From: Sphingomonas rosea
GTDB lineage: Bacteria; Pseudomonadota; Alphaproteobacteria; Sphingomonadales; Sphingomonadaceae
Assembly: GCF_039538065.1 (NCBI RefSeq)
Contig: NZ_BAABBR010000001.1
Coordinates: 1,836,501-1,900,500, forward strand
Direction of reading: 5' to 3'
DNA: 64,000 bases
The notes beneath the pieces were generated by a model. It searched no databases. It was not told the origin of the DNA and saw only the letters and a program-made list of their open reading frames with translations. Each line of letters begins with the position of its first letter. Position 1 is the first letter of the stretch. Positions 35,687-44,131 of the stretch are shown one piece after another. Position numbers and translations under genes: made by a program.

Positions 35687-36382
35687 TTGCGTATCGCGTT
35701 GATTGAGGACGACTTCTCGTTGGCCGAGCTGATGGCGGCCACGATCGAGGGTGACGGACACAACTGCCACCACTTTGCCGACTGTCGCTCGGCAAAGGTC
35801 GCCCTCCGCCGGGACAGTTTCGACTGCCTGCTGATGGACTGGCACCTGCCCGACGGCGAGGGGGTCGACGTCCTTCGCTGGGCCCACGAAAATCTTGAGC
35901 CGTGCCCGCCGGTCATCATGGTGACGAGCCGCGCCGAAGACGAGGCGATCGTCGCGGCGCTCGGCGCGGGCGCCGACGACTATGTGGTCAAGCCGATCGT
36001 TCCAGCCGTCCTCCTTGCCCGTCTCCAGGCGCTGCTCCGCCGCGCTTATCCGGCACCCGAAACCGTCGGGGGCATCGAGACGCATTTCGGAGTCGACTTC
36101 GACCATGGCCAGTGCACGGTGACCGTGGCGGACCGGGTCGTGTCGCTGACGCACAAGGAATTCGGGCTGGCGCTGCTCCTGTTCCAGAACATGCACCGGC
36201 CGCTCAGCCGGACGTATCTCCTCGAGGCGGTCTGGGGGCGTAATCCCGACCTCGCGACGCGGACGCTCGACGTGCACATCTCGCGGATTCGGTCGCGGCT
36301 CGATCTCGCCGCGGCCGGGTTCAAGCTGAGCTCGATCCAGAGCTTCGGCTACCGACTGGAAATGCTGACTTCCCAGCTTTGA
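35687..36382 (+). CDS. OmpR-family response regulator
   Basis: A 231-residue regulator: receiver domain (acidic E7-D8-D9, phospho-acceptor D51, K102) and a C-terminal winged-helix DNA-binding domain (LTHKEFGLALLLFQNMHRPLSR, TLDVHISRIRSRL). The frame is open to an ATG at 35570, but those 39 residues are unlike a receiver, and the TTG at 35687 follows a GGGAGGA site and begins MRIALIEDD exactly where receivers start. It is divergent from the Hpt-kinase-receiver operon, so it is the likely output of that relay. Confidence 0.9.
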   Translation: MRIALIEDDFSLAELMAATIEGDGHNCHHFADCRSAKVALRRDSFDCLLMDWHLPDGEGVDVLRWAHENLEPCPPVIMVTSRAEDEAIVAALGAGADDYVVKPIVPAVLLARLQALLRRAYPAPETVGGIETHFGVDFDHGQCTVTVADRVVSLTHKEFGLALLLFQNMHRPLSRTYLLEAVWGRNPDLATRTLDVHISRIRSRLDLAAAGFKLSSIQSFGYRLEMLTSQL

Positions 36383-36544
36383 TCGGCCGAGAGCCGGGTC
36401 TGGAGTTCCGAGTCAGAGCCCGCCTTTTCGGCGTAGCTTGTTCTTCCCTACGTGCAATTCATGTCGCGAAAGTCACCGCGTATGCGGGTACAATCGCGCG
36501 GCTGTCGCGTGACGCCAGGGCCGAACCGGCAACCCTGCCTGCCA

Positions 36545-37855
36545 TCACGAAATCTGAACGCGCGCCAGCTTCGGACTGAGAAGGTGGATGATCGCCAGTG
36601 CCACGACATAGGCGCTCGCCGCGATCGCGAAGAGCGGGGCGTAGCTGTGCGTGACGTCGAGGAGATAGCCGGTGAACTTGGCCATCGCCATGCCGCCGAT
36701 TGCCCCGACCGTGCCGCCGAAGCCGATCACCGTCCCGACCGCGCTCGACGGGAAAATGTCCGAGGGAAGCGTGTAGAGATTGGCGGAGAAGGCCTGGTGG
36801 CCGGCGGTCGCGACCCCGATCAGGAGTACCGCGCCCCACACGGTCGAGACGTCCTGTGCAAACCAGATCGGCAGGATGCAGAGCGCGCAGAGCAGCATGG
36901 TCGCCTTTCGCGCGAAATTCACCGAGCGTCCGGCCGCGATGAGGCGCGAGGACAGCCAGCCGCCGCCGATGCTGCCTGCGTCGGAGATGAGGTAGATCGC
37001 CGCGACCGGAAGAGCGAAGCTCTTGAGGTCGAGGTTGTAGCGGTCGTGGAGGTAGCCAGGCAGCCAGAAGAGGAAGAACCACCAGATCGGGTCGATGCAG
37101 AACTTGGCGAGCGCGTAGGCCCAGGTTTCGCGGCGGCCGAGCAGGGTGCGGAGCGGGACCTTGGCGGTCGGGACTTCGCCGTCCTGCTCGATCCAGGCGC
37201 GCTCTTCGGGGGTGAGATGCTCGGCTTCGGCGGGGCGGCGGTAGATCATCCACCAGGCGATCACCCACACGATCCCGAACACGCCAGTCATAAGGAAGGC
37301 GCTTCTCCAGCTGAAGCCCAGGGTGTCGATGATGAGGAACAGCAGGAGCGGCGTCAGGATGGCGCCGAGGTTGGCTCCGGCGTTGAAGAGGCCGGTCGCG
37401 AACGATCGCTCGCGTTGCGGAAACCACTCGGTGACGGCCTTGATGCCGCCGGGGAAGTTGCCCGCTTCGCCGATGCCGAGGCCGGCGCGGGCAAGCGAGA
37501 ACTGGACCACGGTCGAGGCGAAGCCATGGGCCATGTGGCCGACGGTCCAGATGACCACCGCGATCGCATAGCCGACCCGTGCGCCGAGCGCGTCGACCAC
37601 CTTGCCGAAGGCGAGATAGGCGACCGCATAGGCGAGCTGAAAGTAGAAGACGATGTCGCCATAGTCGCGCTCGGACCAGCCGAGCTCCTTGGTCAGGGTC
37701 GGCTTGAGGACCCCGATCATCTGGCGGTCGATGTAGTTGATCGTGCAGGCCGCGAAGAGCAGCGCGATGATCACCCAGCGGCGGCGCCCGCTCGGCTTGG
37801 CAAGCGCGGGGCGGGCGGGGGTGGCGAAGCGGTCGGCGGGGACGCTGTCTGGCAT
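36545..37855 (-). CDS. MFS transporter, hexuronate (ExuT-like) type
   Basis: A 436-residue inner-membrane transporter with 12 hydrophobic segments and the motif INYIDRQMIGVL in the first helix, as in hexuronate/anion:cation symporters of the ExuT/GudP group. GIGEAGNFPGGIKAVTEWFP is also typical. Likely substrate: galacturonate or an unsaturated/keto-deoxy uronate. The ATG at 37855 is chosen; a GTG at 37867 that overlaps the upstream hydratase stop (GTGA) would add four residues. It forms an operon with the hydratase, behind an operator at 38704. Confidence 0.88.
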   Translation of the reverse strand: MPDSVPADRFATPARPALAKPSGRRRWVIIALLFAACTINYIDRQMIGVLKPTLTKELGWSERDYGDIVFYFQLAYAVAYLAFGKVVDALGARVGYAIAVVIWTVGHMAHGFASTVVQFSLARAGLGIGEAGNFPGGIKAVTEWFPQRERSFATGLFNAGANLGAILTPLLLFLIIDTLGFSWRSAFLMTGVFGIVWVIAWWMIYRRPAEAEHLTPEERAWIEQDGEVPTAKVPLRTLLGRRETWAYALAKFCIDPIWWFFLFWLPGYLHDRYNLDLKSFALPVAAIYLISDAGSIGGGWLSSRLIAAGRSVNFARKATMLLCALCILPIWFAQDVSTVWGAVLLIGVATAGHQAFSANLYTLPSDIFPSSAVGTVIGFGGTVGAIGGMAMAKFTGYLLDVTHSYAPLFAIAASAYVVALAIIHLLSPKLARVQIS

Positions 37856-37863
37856 GACTGTAC

Positions 37864-38658
37864 TCACGATGCGCTCGCCGCGACGATCCGGCAGCAGGTG
37901 TCCCCGAGGCCTTCGAAGGAGGCGCGGAAGTGGTCCCCGGGCTCGACGGGATGGACCCCGGTCACCGCGCCGGTCGAGACCCACAGGCTTGCCGGCGCCG
38001 CGATGCCGCGATCGCGAAGATGGGCGAGAAGGAAGCGGACCGCGCCATAGGGGCCGTCGAGCATGGTCGCGACCGAGCCGCGGCCGACTTCCCGGTCGTT
38101 GACGAGCGAGACCGCGGTGATGGCGTTGAGATCGCGCTCGCTCCAGCCGGCCAGAGGCTGGCCGATGACGAGGCCGGCATTGTTGCCGAAGTCCGAAGCG
38201 GTGACGGGCGGGCCGTCGGCATTGATCCGGGGGTAGGGCGAGCTGGCGATCTCGATCCCGAGACAGACTTCCTCGACGATGGTGCGCACGCCCGCATCGT
38301 CGTGCGGCACATGGCCGTCGCGGCTCGGCCCGACCCGCACGAGGATTTCGGCCTCGGCTGCCGCGAAGCCGCCCGCGAAGACCGGCATGGCAGGTTCTTC
38401 GCCCGGCGCGACGCGGAAGATCTGGTCGGCGAAAATGGGGCCCACCAGCCGCTCGGCGCCGAGCCGCTCGGAATCGGGCGGGAAAATCCGGCCGACCTTC
38501 CATCCGGCGACCGGACGGCCGTCGATCGCGATCGCATGGTCCTGAATGTCATAGGCGGACGGGAGGTCGACCGGGGGCGACCCGGGGTAGCGGTCGAGCG
38601 CTGTTGCGTTTCGCCGGGCGACGACGAACGCCTGCGCCACTTGCTCGTTAGTGCCCAT
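37864..38658 (-). CDS. 2-keto-4-pentenoate hydratase / FAH-family protein
   Basis: A 264-residue enzyme of the fumarylacetoacetate hydrolase superfamily (MhpD/hydratase branch). Visible features include AGWKVGRIFPPDSERLG, the acidic metal-site stretch AAAEAEILVRVG, EVCLGIEIASS and GPYGAVRFLLAHL. The family hydrates or cleaves 2-keto acids with a divalent metal. It lies in the pectin locus, shares an operon with the uronate-type MFS gene and has its own operator copy 46 nt upstream, so it may act on a keto-deoxy uronate; the substrate is inference. Confidence 0.82.
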   Translation of the reverse strand: MGTNEQVAQAFVVARRNATALDRYPGSPPVDLPSAYDIQDHAIAIDGRPVAGWKVGRIFPPDSERLGAERLVGPIFADQIFRVAPGEEPAMPVFAGGFAAAEAEILVRVGPSRDGHVPHDDAGVRTIVEEVCLGIEIASSPYPRINADGPPVTASDFGNNAGLVIGQPLAGWSERDLNAITAVSLVNDREVGRGSVATMLDGPYGAVRFLLAHLRDRGIAAPASLWVSTGAVTGVHPVEPGDHFRASFEGLGDTCCRIVAASAS

Positions 38659-38703
38659 CCATCCCCCTCACAGGTTTGCCTCGACAAACACGAATCGGAT
38701 AAG

Positions 38704-38717
38704 GGAAACCGGTGTCA
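38704..38717 (-). promoter_or_regulatory. LacI-type operator upstream of hydratase-MFS operon
   Basis: The - strand reads TGACACCGGTTTCC. The core TGACACCGGTT is shared exactly with sites at 39952, 43991 and 44092. It is 46 nt upstream of the hydratase start and 157 nt from the lacI-family start, so it could also control the regulator itself. Confidence 0.8.
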
Positions 38718-38874
38718 TAAGCAATTGGCCTTTGCGATTTGAGGATCGTGCGGGGCGGAAAGCCGGTCCGGGAAGGGAGCCAATTGCGGCTGATTCTGCG
38801 CTCGGCCAGTCTTGCGTCGGAGGCGGAGCGCGTTACGCGATGGTGCTGCAGATGGTCGGCGGAGCGAGGGGCGG

Positions 38875-39909
38875 ATGAACGACAGGGGAGCGCGCGGCGC
38901 CAGTCCGACGATCAACGACGTCGCGCGCCTTGCTGGCGTATCCAAGAAGACGGTGAGCCGGGTAATCAATCGCTCGCCGCTTTTAAACGATGCGACGCGA
39001 GAGCGGATCGAGGCAGTGATCGCCGAGCTTGGCTATGTTCCCAACCGGCAGGCACGCAGCCTCGCGCTGCGGCGCAACTTCGTGCTCGGGCTGATCTACG
39101 ACAATCCCAATGCGCAGATGGTGCTGAACTTCCAGCAGGGCGTGCTCGACACGATCAAGGACACCGAGTTCGCGCTCGTCATCCACCCGGTCGATCGCCG
39201 TAGCCCGACGCTGTTCGAGGACATTCGCCGGTTCGTCGAGCAGCAGCGGCATTATGGCGTGATGATCCTTCCGCCGCTCTCCGAGGACGACCAGTTCGCC
39301 GATCTTTTCCGGGAGCTCGGCTGCAATTATGTCCGGATGGGCTCGGCCGAGCTCGATGAGCCGGCGCACCTCGTCCAGTCGAACGACCGCCAGGCGGTGC
39401 GCGAGGCGATCGATTATCTGGTGGCGCAGGGACACCGGAGGATCGGGCTGATCGCCGGGCCGAGCGGCTTCCGTTCGGCGCATGAGCGGCGCCAGGGCTG
39501 GATCGATTCGCTCGTGGCGCACGGGTTGCCGCATGACGAGACGATGGTGGCCGAGGGCAATTATACGTTCGAGACTGGCCAGAGCGCAGGCGAGGCGTTG
39601 CTCGGCCGCGGCGAACCCTTCACGGCCATCTTCGCCAGCAACGACGTGATGGCTGCGGGCGCAATCCATGCGGCGCATCATCGCGGGCTCGACGTGCCCA
39701 AGGACATTTCCATCGTCGGCTTCGACGATACGGTGATCGCCGCGACCATCTGGCCGCCGCTGACCACTGTCCGATGGCCGATCCGGACCATGGCGCAATC
39801 GGCCGCGCGCAAGCTCATCCATCCCGAGACCGCCGGCAAGGAACAGGCGCTGTTCCCGGCCGAACTCATCCTGCGCGCGTCGACCGAGCCTCCCGAAACC
39901 GAACGCTGA
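38875..39909 (+). CDS. LacI-family transcriptional regulator of the pectin locus
   Basis: A 344-residue regulator with an N-terminal LacI helix-turn-helix (TINDVARLAGVSKKTVSRVI, residues 11-30, and hinge helix NRQARSLA) and a periplasmic-binding-protein-like sensor domain to the C-terminus (FASNDVMAAGAIHAAHHRG, SIVGFDDT). The ATG at 38875 is preferred to upstream in-frame starts, which add a low-complexity basic stretch. It lies between two operators and next to kduI. It most likely represses the locus until a uronate intermediate such as KDG binds (inference from family and context). Confidence 0.92.
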   Translation: MNDRGARGASPTINDVARLAGVSKKTVSRVINRSPLLNDATRERIEAVIAELGYVPNRQARSLALRRNFVLGLIYDNPNAQMVLNFQQGVLDTIKDTEFALVIHPVDRRSPTLFEDIRRFVEQQRHYGVMILPPLSEDDQFADLFRELGCNYVRMGSAELDEPAHLVQSNDRQAVREAIDYLVAQGHRRIGLIAGPSGFRSAHERRQGWIDSLVAHGLPHDETMVAEGNYTFETGQSAGEALLGRGEPFTAIFASNDVMAAGAIHAAHHRGLDVPKDISIVGFDDTVIAATIWPPLTTVRWPIRTMAQSAARKLIHPETAGKEQALFPAELILRASTEPPETER

Positions 39910-39951
39910 GGAACGTTCCAGAGTATATCCTCGCACGCTTGAAAGCTTTTC

Positions 39952-39965
39952 TGACACCGGTTACC
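39952..39965 (+). promoter_or_regulatory. LacI-type operator upstream of kduI
   Basis: TGACACCGGTTACC, sharing the 11-base core TGACACCGGTT with three other sites in the locus; centre ACCGGT is palindromic, as in LacI-family operators. It lies 25 nt before the kduI GTG. Confidence 0.85.
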
Positions 39966-39990
39966 AAGGTCATCAGAAGGGAATTCGATC

Positions 39991-40827
39991 GTGTTCTGCA
40001 AAACCTATCACGCCACCCACCCGGACATGATGGAGGGGGCCAGCAACACCGAACTCCGCGACCGCTATCTCGTCCCCGGCCTGTTTCGTGATGGCGAGGT
40101 GACCTTGTCCTATTCGCATAACGAGCGCTTCGTGATCGGCGGCGCGGTGCCCGGCGCCTCGGCGCTTCGCCTGCCCGACCAGACCGAACCCAAGAGCGCG
40201 GCGGGGCATCCGTTCCTCGAGCGGCGCGAGGCGGGCATCGTCAATATCGGTACGACCGGCACGGTGACGGTCGACGGCCAGGCCTTCACCCTCGAGAACC
40301 GCGAATGCCTCTACGTCCCCATGGGATCTCGCGAGGTGCTGTTCGAAGGGCAGGGCGCGCGCTTCTATCTGGCGTCGGTGCCGGCGCACAAGGCGTGCCC
40401 AATCAAGCATATCACGCTCGCCGAGGCGAACCCGCTCCAGCGCGGTGATCTCGCCAATTCGAACCAGCGGACCATCTATCAGCTGGTGATTCCGGGGGTC
40501 TGCGAAAGCGCGCAGCTGCTGCTCGGGCTGACGGTGCTCGAGGAGGGCTCGGTGTGGAACACCATGCCGCCGCATCTCCATGACCGCCGCAGCGAGATCT
40601 ACCTCTACTTCGATCTCGCCGAGCCGTCGGACCGCGTGTTCCACTACATGGGCGAGCCCGATGGGCTGCGGCACCTGGTAATCGCCAACGAGGAAGCGGT
40701 GATCAGCCCGCCGTGGTCGGTCCACATGGGGTCGGGGACGAAGCGCTACGCCTTCATCTGGGCGATGGGCGGCGAGAATCTCGACTATACCGACATGAAC
40801 GTCCTCGACATCTGCCAGCTCGCCTGA
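39991..40827 (+). CDS. kduI: 5-dehydro-4-deoxy-D-glucuronate isomerase
   Basis: A 278-residue cupin-type isomerase converting 5-keto-4-deoxyuronate to 2,5-diketo-3-deoxygluconate in pectin breakdown. The length equals the family standard. It begins with a GTG; the typical N-terminal motif [19 protein letters not shown] and the zinc-site region [20 protein letters not shown] are present, as is the C-terminal [19 protein letters not shown]. It is the first gene of kduI-kduD-kdgK, with TGATG overlap to kduD. Confidence 0.96.
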   Translation: MFCKTYHATHPDMMEGASNTELRDRYLVPGLFRDGEVTLSYSHNERFVIGGAVPGASALRLPDQTEPKSAAGHPFLERREAGIVNIGTTGTVTVDGQAFTLENRECLYVPMGSREVLFEGQGARFYLASVPAHKACPIKHITLAEANPLQRGDLANSNQRTIYQLVIPGVCESAQLLLGLTVLEEGSVWNTMPPHLHDRRSEIYLYFDLAEPSDRVFHYMGEPDGLRHLVIANEEAVISPPWSVHMGSGTKRYAFIWAMGGENLDYTDMNVLDICQLA

Positions 40828-41582
40828 TGGGCGGGCCGTTCGACCTCGCTGGCCGCGTCGCGCTGGTGACCGGGGCCAATACCGGGATCGGCCAGGCGAT
40901 CGCGGTGGCGCTGGCCGGGGTAGGGGCGCGCGTCGCGCTTGCCGGGCGGACACCGGCGACCGAGACCGCGGCGGCGATCGACGCGCTTGGTTCGGAGGCG
41001 CGGATCGTCGATGCCGACCTCTCTACGATCGAGCCGGTCGGGCGGGTGGTCGAGGAGACAGTGGCGGCATTCGGGCGGCTCGACATCCTCGTCAACAATG
41101 CCGGGATCATCCGCCGCGCCGACTTCGACCGGTTCAGCGAGGAAGACTGGGACGCGGTGATCGACACCAACCTCAAAAGCCTGTTCTTCCTCAGCCAGGC
41201 TGCGGCCCGGCCGATGGTCGCGCAGGGCGGCGGCAAGATCATCAACATCGCCTCGCTGCTGAGCTTCCAGGGCGGGATCCGCGTGCCGAGCTACGCCGCC
41301 GCCAAGTCGGGCGTCGCCGGGGTCACGCGCGCGATGGCGAACGAGCTCGCGCCGCGCGGCATTCAGGTGAATGCGGTGGCGCCGGGCTATATCGAGACCA
41401 ACAACACTGCCGCGCTCCAGGCCGACGAGACGCGCAACCGGCAGATCCTCGAGCGCATTCCGGCAGGGCGCTGGGGGCGGGCCGAGGACATTGGCGGGGC
41501 GGTCGTGTTCCTCGCATCGAGCGCGTCCGACTACGTCACCGGGCAGATCCTCGCCGTCGATGGTGGCTGGCTTGCCCGCTAG
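40827..41582 (+). CDS. kduD: 2-dehydro-3-deoxy-D-gluconate 5-dehydrogenase
   Basis: A 251-residue short-chain dehydrogenase that reduces 2,5-diketo-3-deoxygluconate to KDG with NADH. The coenzyme motif GANTGIGQ is near residues 17-24, NNAG follows (LVNNAGIIRR), and the catalytic S-Y-K are in IASLLSFQGG and SYAAAKSGV. The start ATG overlaps the kduI stop by 1 nt (TGATG), so translation is coupled. Closest to KduD by context and by the RRADFDRFSEEDWD pattern. Confidence 0.94.
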   Translation: MGGPFDLAGRVALVTGANTGIGQAIAVALAGVGARVALAGRTPATETAAAIDALGSEARIVDADLSTIEPVGRVVEETVAAFGRLDILVNNAGIIRRADFDRFSEEDWDAVIDTNLKSLFFLSQAAARPMVAQGGGKIINIASLLSFQGGIRVPSYAAAKSGVAGVTRAMANELAPRGIQVNAVAPGYIETNNTAALQADETRNRQILERIPAGRWGRAEDIGGAVVFLASSASDYVTGQILAVDGGWLAR

Positions 41583-41594
41583 GTCGACGCCGCG

Positions 41595-42593
41595 ATGATC
41601 GCCTGCTTCGGCGAATTGCTGATCCGGCTGTCGCCCCCGGACAGGAAGATGCTGGTCCAGGCCGACACGCTCGACGTGTCGGTCGGTGGGGCGGAGGCCA
41701 ATGTCGCCGCGGGGCTCGCCTCGCTCGGGCACGAGGTGCGCTTCGTCGGCAAGGTCAGTGGCAATCCGCTCGGCGACCGCGCGGTAGCGGCATTGCGCGC
41801 GGCGGGCGTCGACACGCGCTTCCTGCAGCGCTCGACCGACCGGATGGGGCTCTATTTCCTCGAACAGGGTGCGGGGGCGCGGCCGTCGTCGATCGTCTAT
41901 GATCGGACCGGCAGCGGCCATGCCGATGGCACAGCAGGGGACATCGATTTCGCCGGTGCGCTGGCGGGTGCGCGGCTGCTGCATTCGGGCGGCATCATCC
42001 CCGCGCTCGGTCCCGGCGGCGCCGCGATCGCGCGGGCGTCCCATGCGGCGGCGAAAGCCCATGACGCGCCGATCTGCTTCGACGTCAATTATCGCGAGCA
42101 TTTGTGGGGCAGCTGGGAGAGCGACCCGCGTGCCGTCCTGACCGAGTTGGTCGGCGATGCGACGATCCTTATCGGAGGCCCGCGCGACATCGCGATGCTC
42201 CTGGAGCGCCCCTTCTTCAACGCCCAGCCGGACGAGCGGCGTGCGGCAGCCGAAGCGGCGTTCGCGGCCTTCCCGCGCCTGCAACTCATCGCCTCGACCC
42301 ACCGCTCGGTGAGCAGCGACCACCACCACCTCTCGGCCCGGGTCGACAGCCGAACGGGCGCGAGCCAGACCGAGGCGATCCGGCTTTCGGCGATCGTCGA
42401 CCGGATCGGGACGGGCGATGCCTTTGCCGCCGGCGTGCTCGACCAGTGGCTGGCGGGCGGCGACGAGGCGGCGATGGCGAACAGCGGCCTCGCGCTCGCC
42501 GCGCTGAAGCATTCGCTGCCCGGCGACCTCTGCCTCATCCGCCGCGAGATGCTCGAGGCGTTCCGGCCCGACGGCGGCGACGTCCGCCGCTAG
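41595..42593 (+). CDS. kdgK: 2-keto-3-deoxygluconate kinase
   Basis: A 332-residue PfkB-family sugar kinase that phosphorylates KDG to KDPG. The N-terminal GGAEANVAAGLASLG and the PfkB signature DRIGTGDAFAAGVL with the catalytic Asp are intact. It begins 12 nt after kduD and is the last gene of the operon, convergent with the pectate lyase gene 7 nt away. The next enzyme, KDPG aldolase, is not in the window. Confidence 0.93.
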   Translation: MIACFGELLIRLSPPDRKMLVQADTLDVSVGGAEANVAAGLASLGHEVRFVGKVSGNPLGDRAVAALRAAGVDTRFLQRSTDRMGLYFLEQGAGARPSSIVYDRTGSGHADGTAGDIDFAGALAGARLLHSGGIIPALGPGGAAIARASHAAAKAHDAPICFDVNYREHLWGSWESDPRAVLTELVGDATILIGGPRDIAMLLERPFFNAQPDERRAAAEAAFAAFPRLQLIASTHRSVSSDHHHLSARVDSRTGASQTEAIRLSAIVDRIGTGDAFAAGVLDQWLAGGDEAAMANSGLALAALKHSLPGDLCLIRREMLEAFRPDGGDVRR

Positions 42594-42600
42594 GCCGTTA

Positions 42601-43929
42601 CTATTTCCGCATCGCCCGATCGCGCGCCGACAGGCTTTCCTGCGCTTCGGCCTTCTGCCCGGGATAGATGCCATTGCGCGGCGTCATGGTGACGAGGTCC
42701 CATTTGGCGGGATCGAACGGTGCGCGGCTCGGCGCGAGCCTCGGATAGCCGGTACCGACTTCATGCTCGTCGTCGATGATCTCACCGCGCCCTTCGGCGA
42801 CGAAGAACAGCACCCGGATGTCGTCGGCGGCGCGGTCCCAGGGGCGGGCGCCGACAGAACGCAGCAGGCTCGTCTCGAGTTCGCCCGACGGCAGGATGGC
42901 GAAGCCGGCGGTGCTGGCGAGCGGAGCGTCGGAAGGCAGGATCCGGGCCGCGGTCTCACCATAGCGGCCGGTCTGCGGCAACGGCTTGCCGAAGCGGTCG
43001 ACCGCGCGATTGTCGCGCCCGTAATAGGCAAGATCTCCCGCCCCGCCGATGGTCAGGAACGGCAGGCCCGGCGCAGTGCTGTTGCCGCCGCGCATGACGT
43101 TGCCGATGGCGGTCAGCTGACCGGTGACGAAGGGATGACCGGTCCATTCGAGGTCCATCAGATTGTAGTGCACCGCGCGCTTGCCGGGATCGTAGATCAG
43201 GTTGTTGATCATCAGCGCCTGCGCCCCGCCCTTGAGCAGGGGCGAGCGCTCTTCGTTATGCGCGAAGAGATTGCGGTAGAAAGTGATGCCGGTCGCATTG
43301 TCGTGGATCAGCGAACCCTTCGAATGCTCGCCCTTGGGATGGCTGGCGAAGGCGAGGCCCTCGGCGGCAAGGTTCTCGCGAAACAGGATGTCGTGGCTGG
43401 TGTTGGCGCGCCACTCGGCGAGGTCCTTGCCGCCGAAGCGCGGGCCCGAGGCCGACATGTTCTCGTCGAGCGCCCACATGAAGGTGCAATGGTCGACCAG
43501 CACATGGTGCGCGCCGACGGTTGAGAAGGCATCGGCCTCCCAGCCCGAAAAATGCGGCTGCCCGTCGGCGCCGGTCATCACCCGCAAGTGGCTGAGAATC
43601 ACGTCATGGCCTTGGACGTCGATCCCGCCGCGGATGATCGTGATGCCCGGCGATGGTGCGGTCTGGCCGGCGATCGTGAGATTGGGTTCGGTGATCGTCA
43701 GGACACTGCGGCCAAGGTCGATGACGCCGCCGACCTCGAACACCACGATTCGCGGACCCTTCTCGGCGATGGCGGCGGCGAGCGATCCGGGGCCATCCTT
43801 GGCGAGGGTTGTGACCCGGATGATTCGCCCGCCCTGGCCGCCGACAGTCGGCTCCACGCCGCGCGCCGCGGCGAGGGAGGGGAGGGCCAATGCCAGCATC
43901 ACGAGAAGCAGACAGACGAGCTTTTTCAA
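42601..43929 (-). CDS. Secreted pectate lyase (parallel beta-helix)
   Basis: A 442-residue exported polysaccharide lyase of the right-handed beta-helix type, probably PL1-related. The TTG start at 43929 has a very strong GGTGGAGGT site and begins the signal peptide (KKLVCLLLVMLALALPSLAAA). Upstream in-frame codons lie over the operator region and are rejected. Helix-coil motifs include NLTIAGQTAPSPGITIIRGG, VDHCTFMWALDENMSA and NNLIYDPGKRAVHYN. It would cleave polygalacturonan by beta-elimination; catalytic residues were not individually assigned. An operator lies 61 nt upstream. Confidence 0.85.
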   Translation of the reverse strand: MKKLVCLLLVMLALALPSLAAARGVEPTVGGQGGRIIRVTTLAKDGPGSLAAAIAEKGPRIVVFEVGGVIDLGRSVLTITEPNLTIAGQTAPSPGITIIRGGIDVQGHDVILSHLRVMTGADGQPHFSGWEADAFSTVGAHHVLVDHCTFMWALDENMSASGPRFGGKDLAEWRANTSHDILFRENLAAEGLAFASHPKGEHSKGSLIHDNATGITFYRNLFAHNEERSPLLKGGAQALMINNLIYDPGKRAVHYNLMDLEWTGHPFVTGQLTAIGNVMRGGNSTAPGLPFLTIGGAGDLAYYGRDNRAVDRFGKPLPQTGRYGETAARILPSDAPLASTAGFAILPSGELETSLLRSVGARPWDRAADDIRVLFFVAEGRGEIIDDEHEVGTGYPRLAPSRAPFDPAKWDLVTMTPRNGIYPGQKAEAQESLSARDRAMRK

Positions 43930-43990
43930 CGTCGGACCTCCACCGATTTGGCCCCTTCTTGACAGCCACGAGGCGAAGCTGCAATTAAAT

Positions 43991-44004
43991 TGACACCGGT
44001 TACC
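43991..44004 (-). promoter_or_regulatory. LacI-type operator upstream of pectate lyase
   Basis: TGACACCGGTTACC (+ strand reading), the same 14 bases as the kduI site, 61 nt from the pectate lyase start codon and 88 nt from the second operator in the same divergent region. Confidence 0.83.
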
Positions 44005-44091
44005 GTTTTGGGTCGTCGGGTGCGTTGAGGGGCTGAACGCGGCTGCACCGGCCCGCTCAGAATCCAAGCCGCCCTAGTTGACATCCCCGAA

Positions 44092-44105
44092 TGACACCGG
44101 TTGCA
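44092..44105 (+). promoter_or_regulatory. LacI-type operator upstream of the TonB receptor
   Basis: TGACACCGGTTGCA, with the shared TGACACCGGTT core, 26 nt before the receptor ATG. Spacing to the start is nearly the same as at kduI. Confidence 0.83.
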
Positions 44106-44131
44106 ATGACCACAATCGGAGGGGTGTGGAG

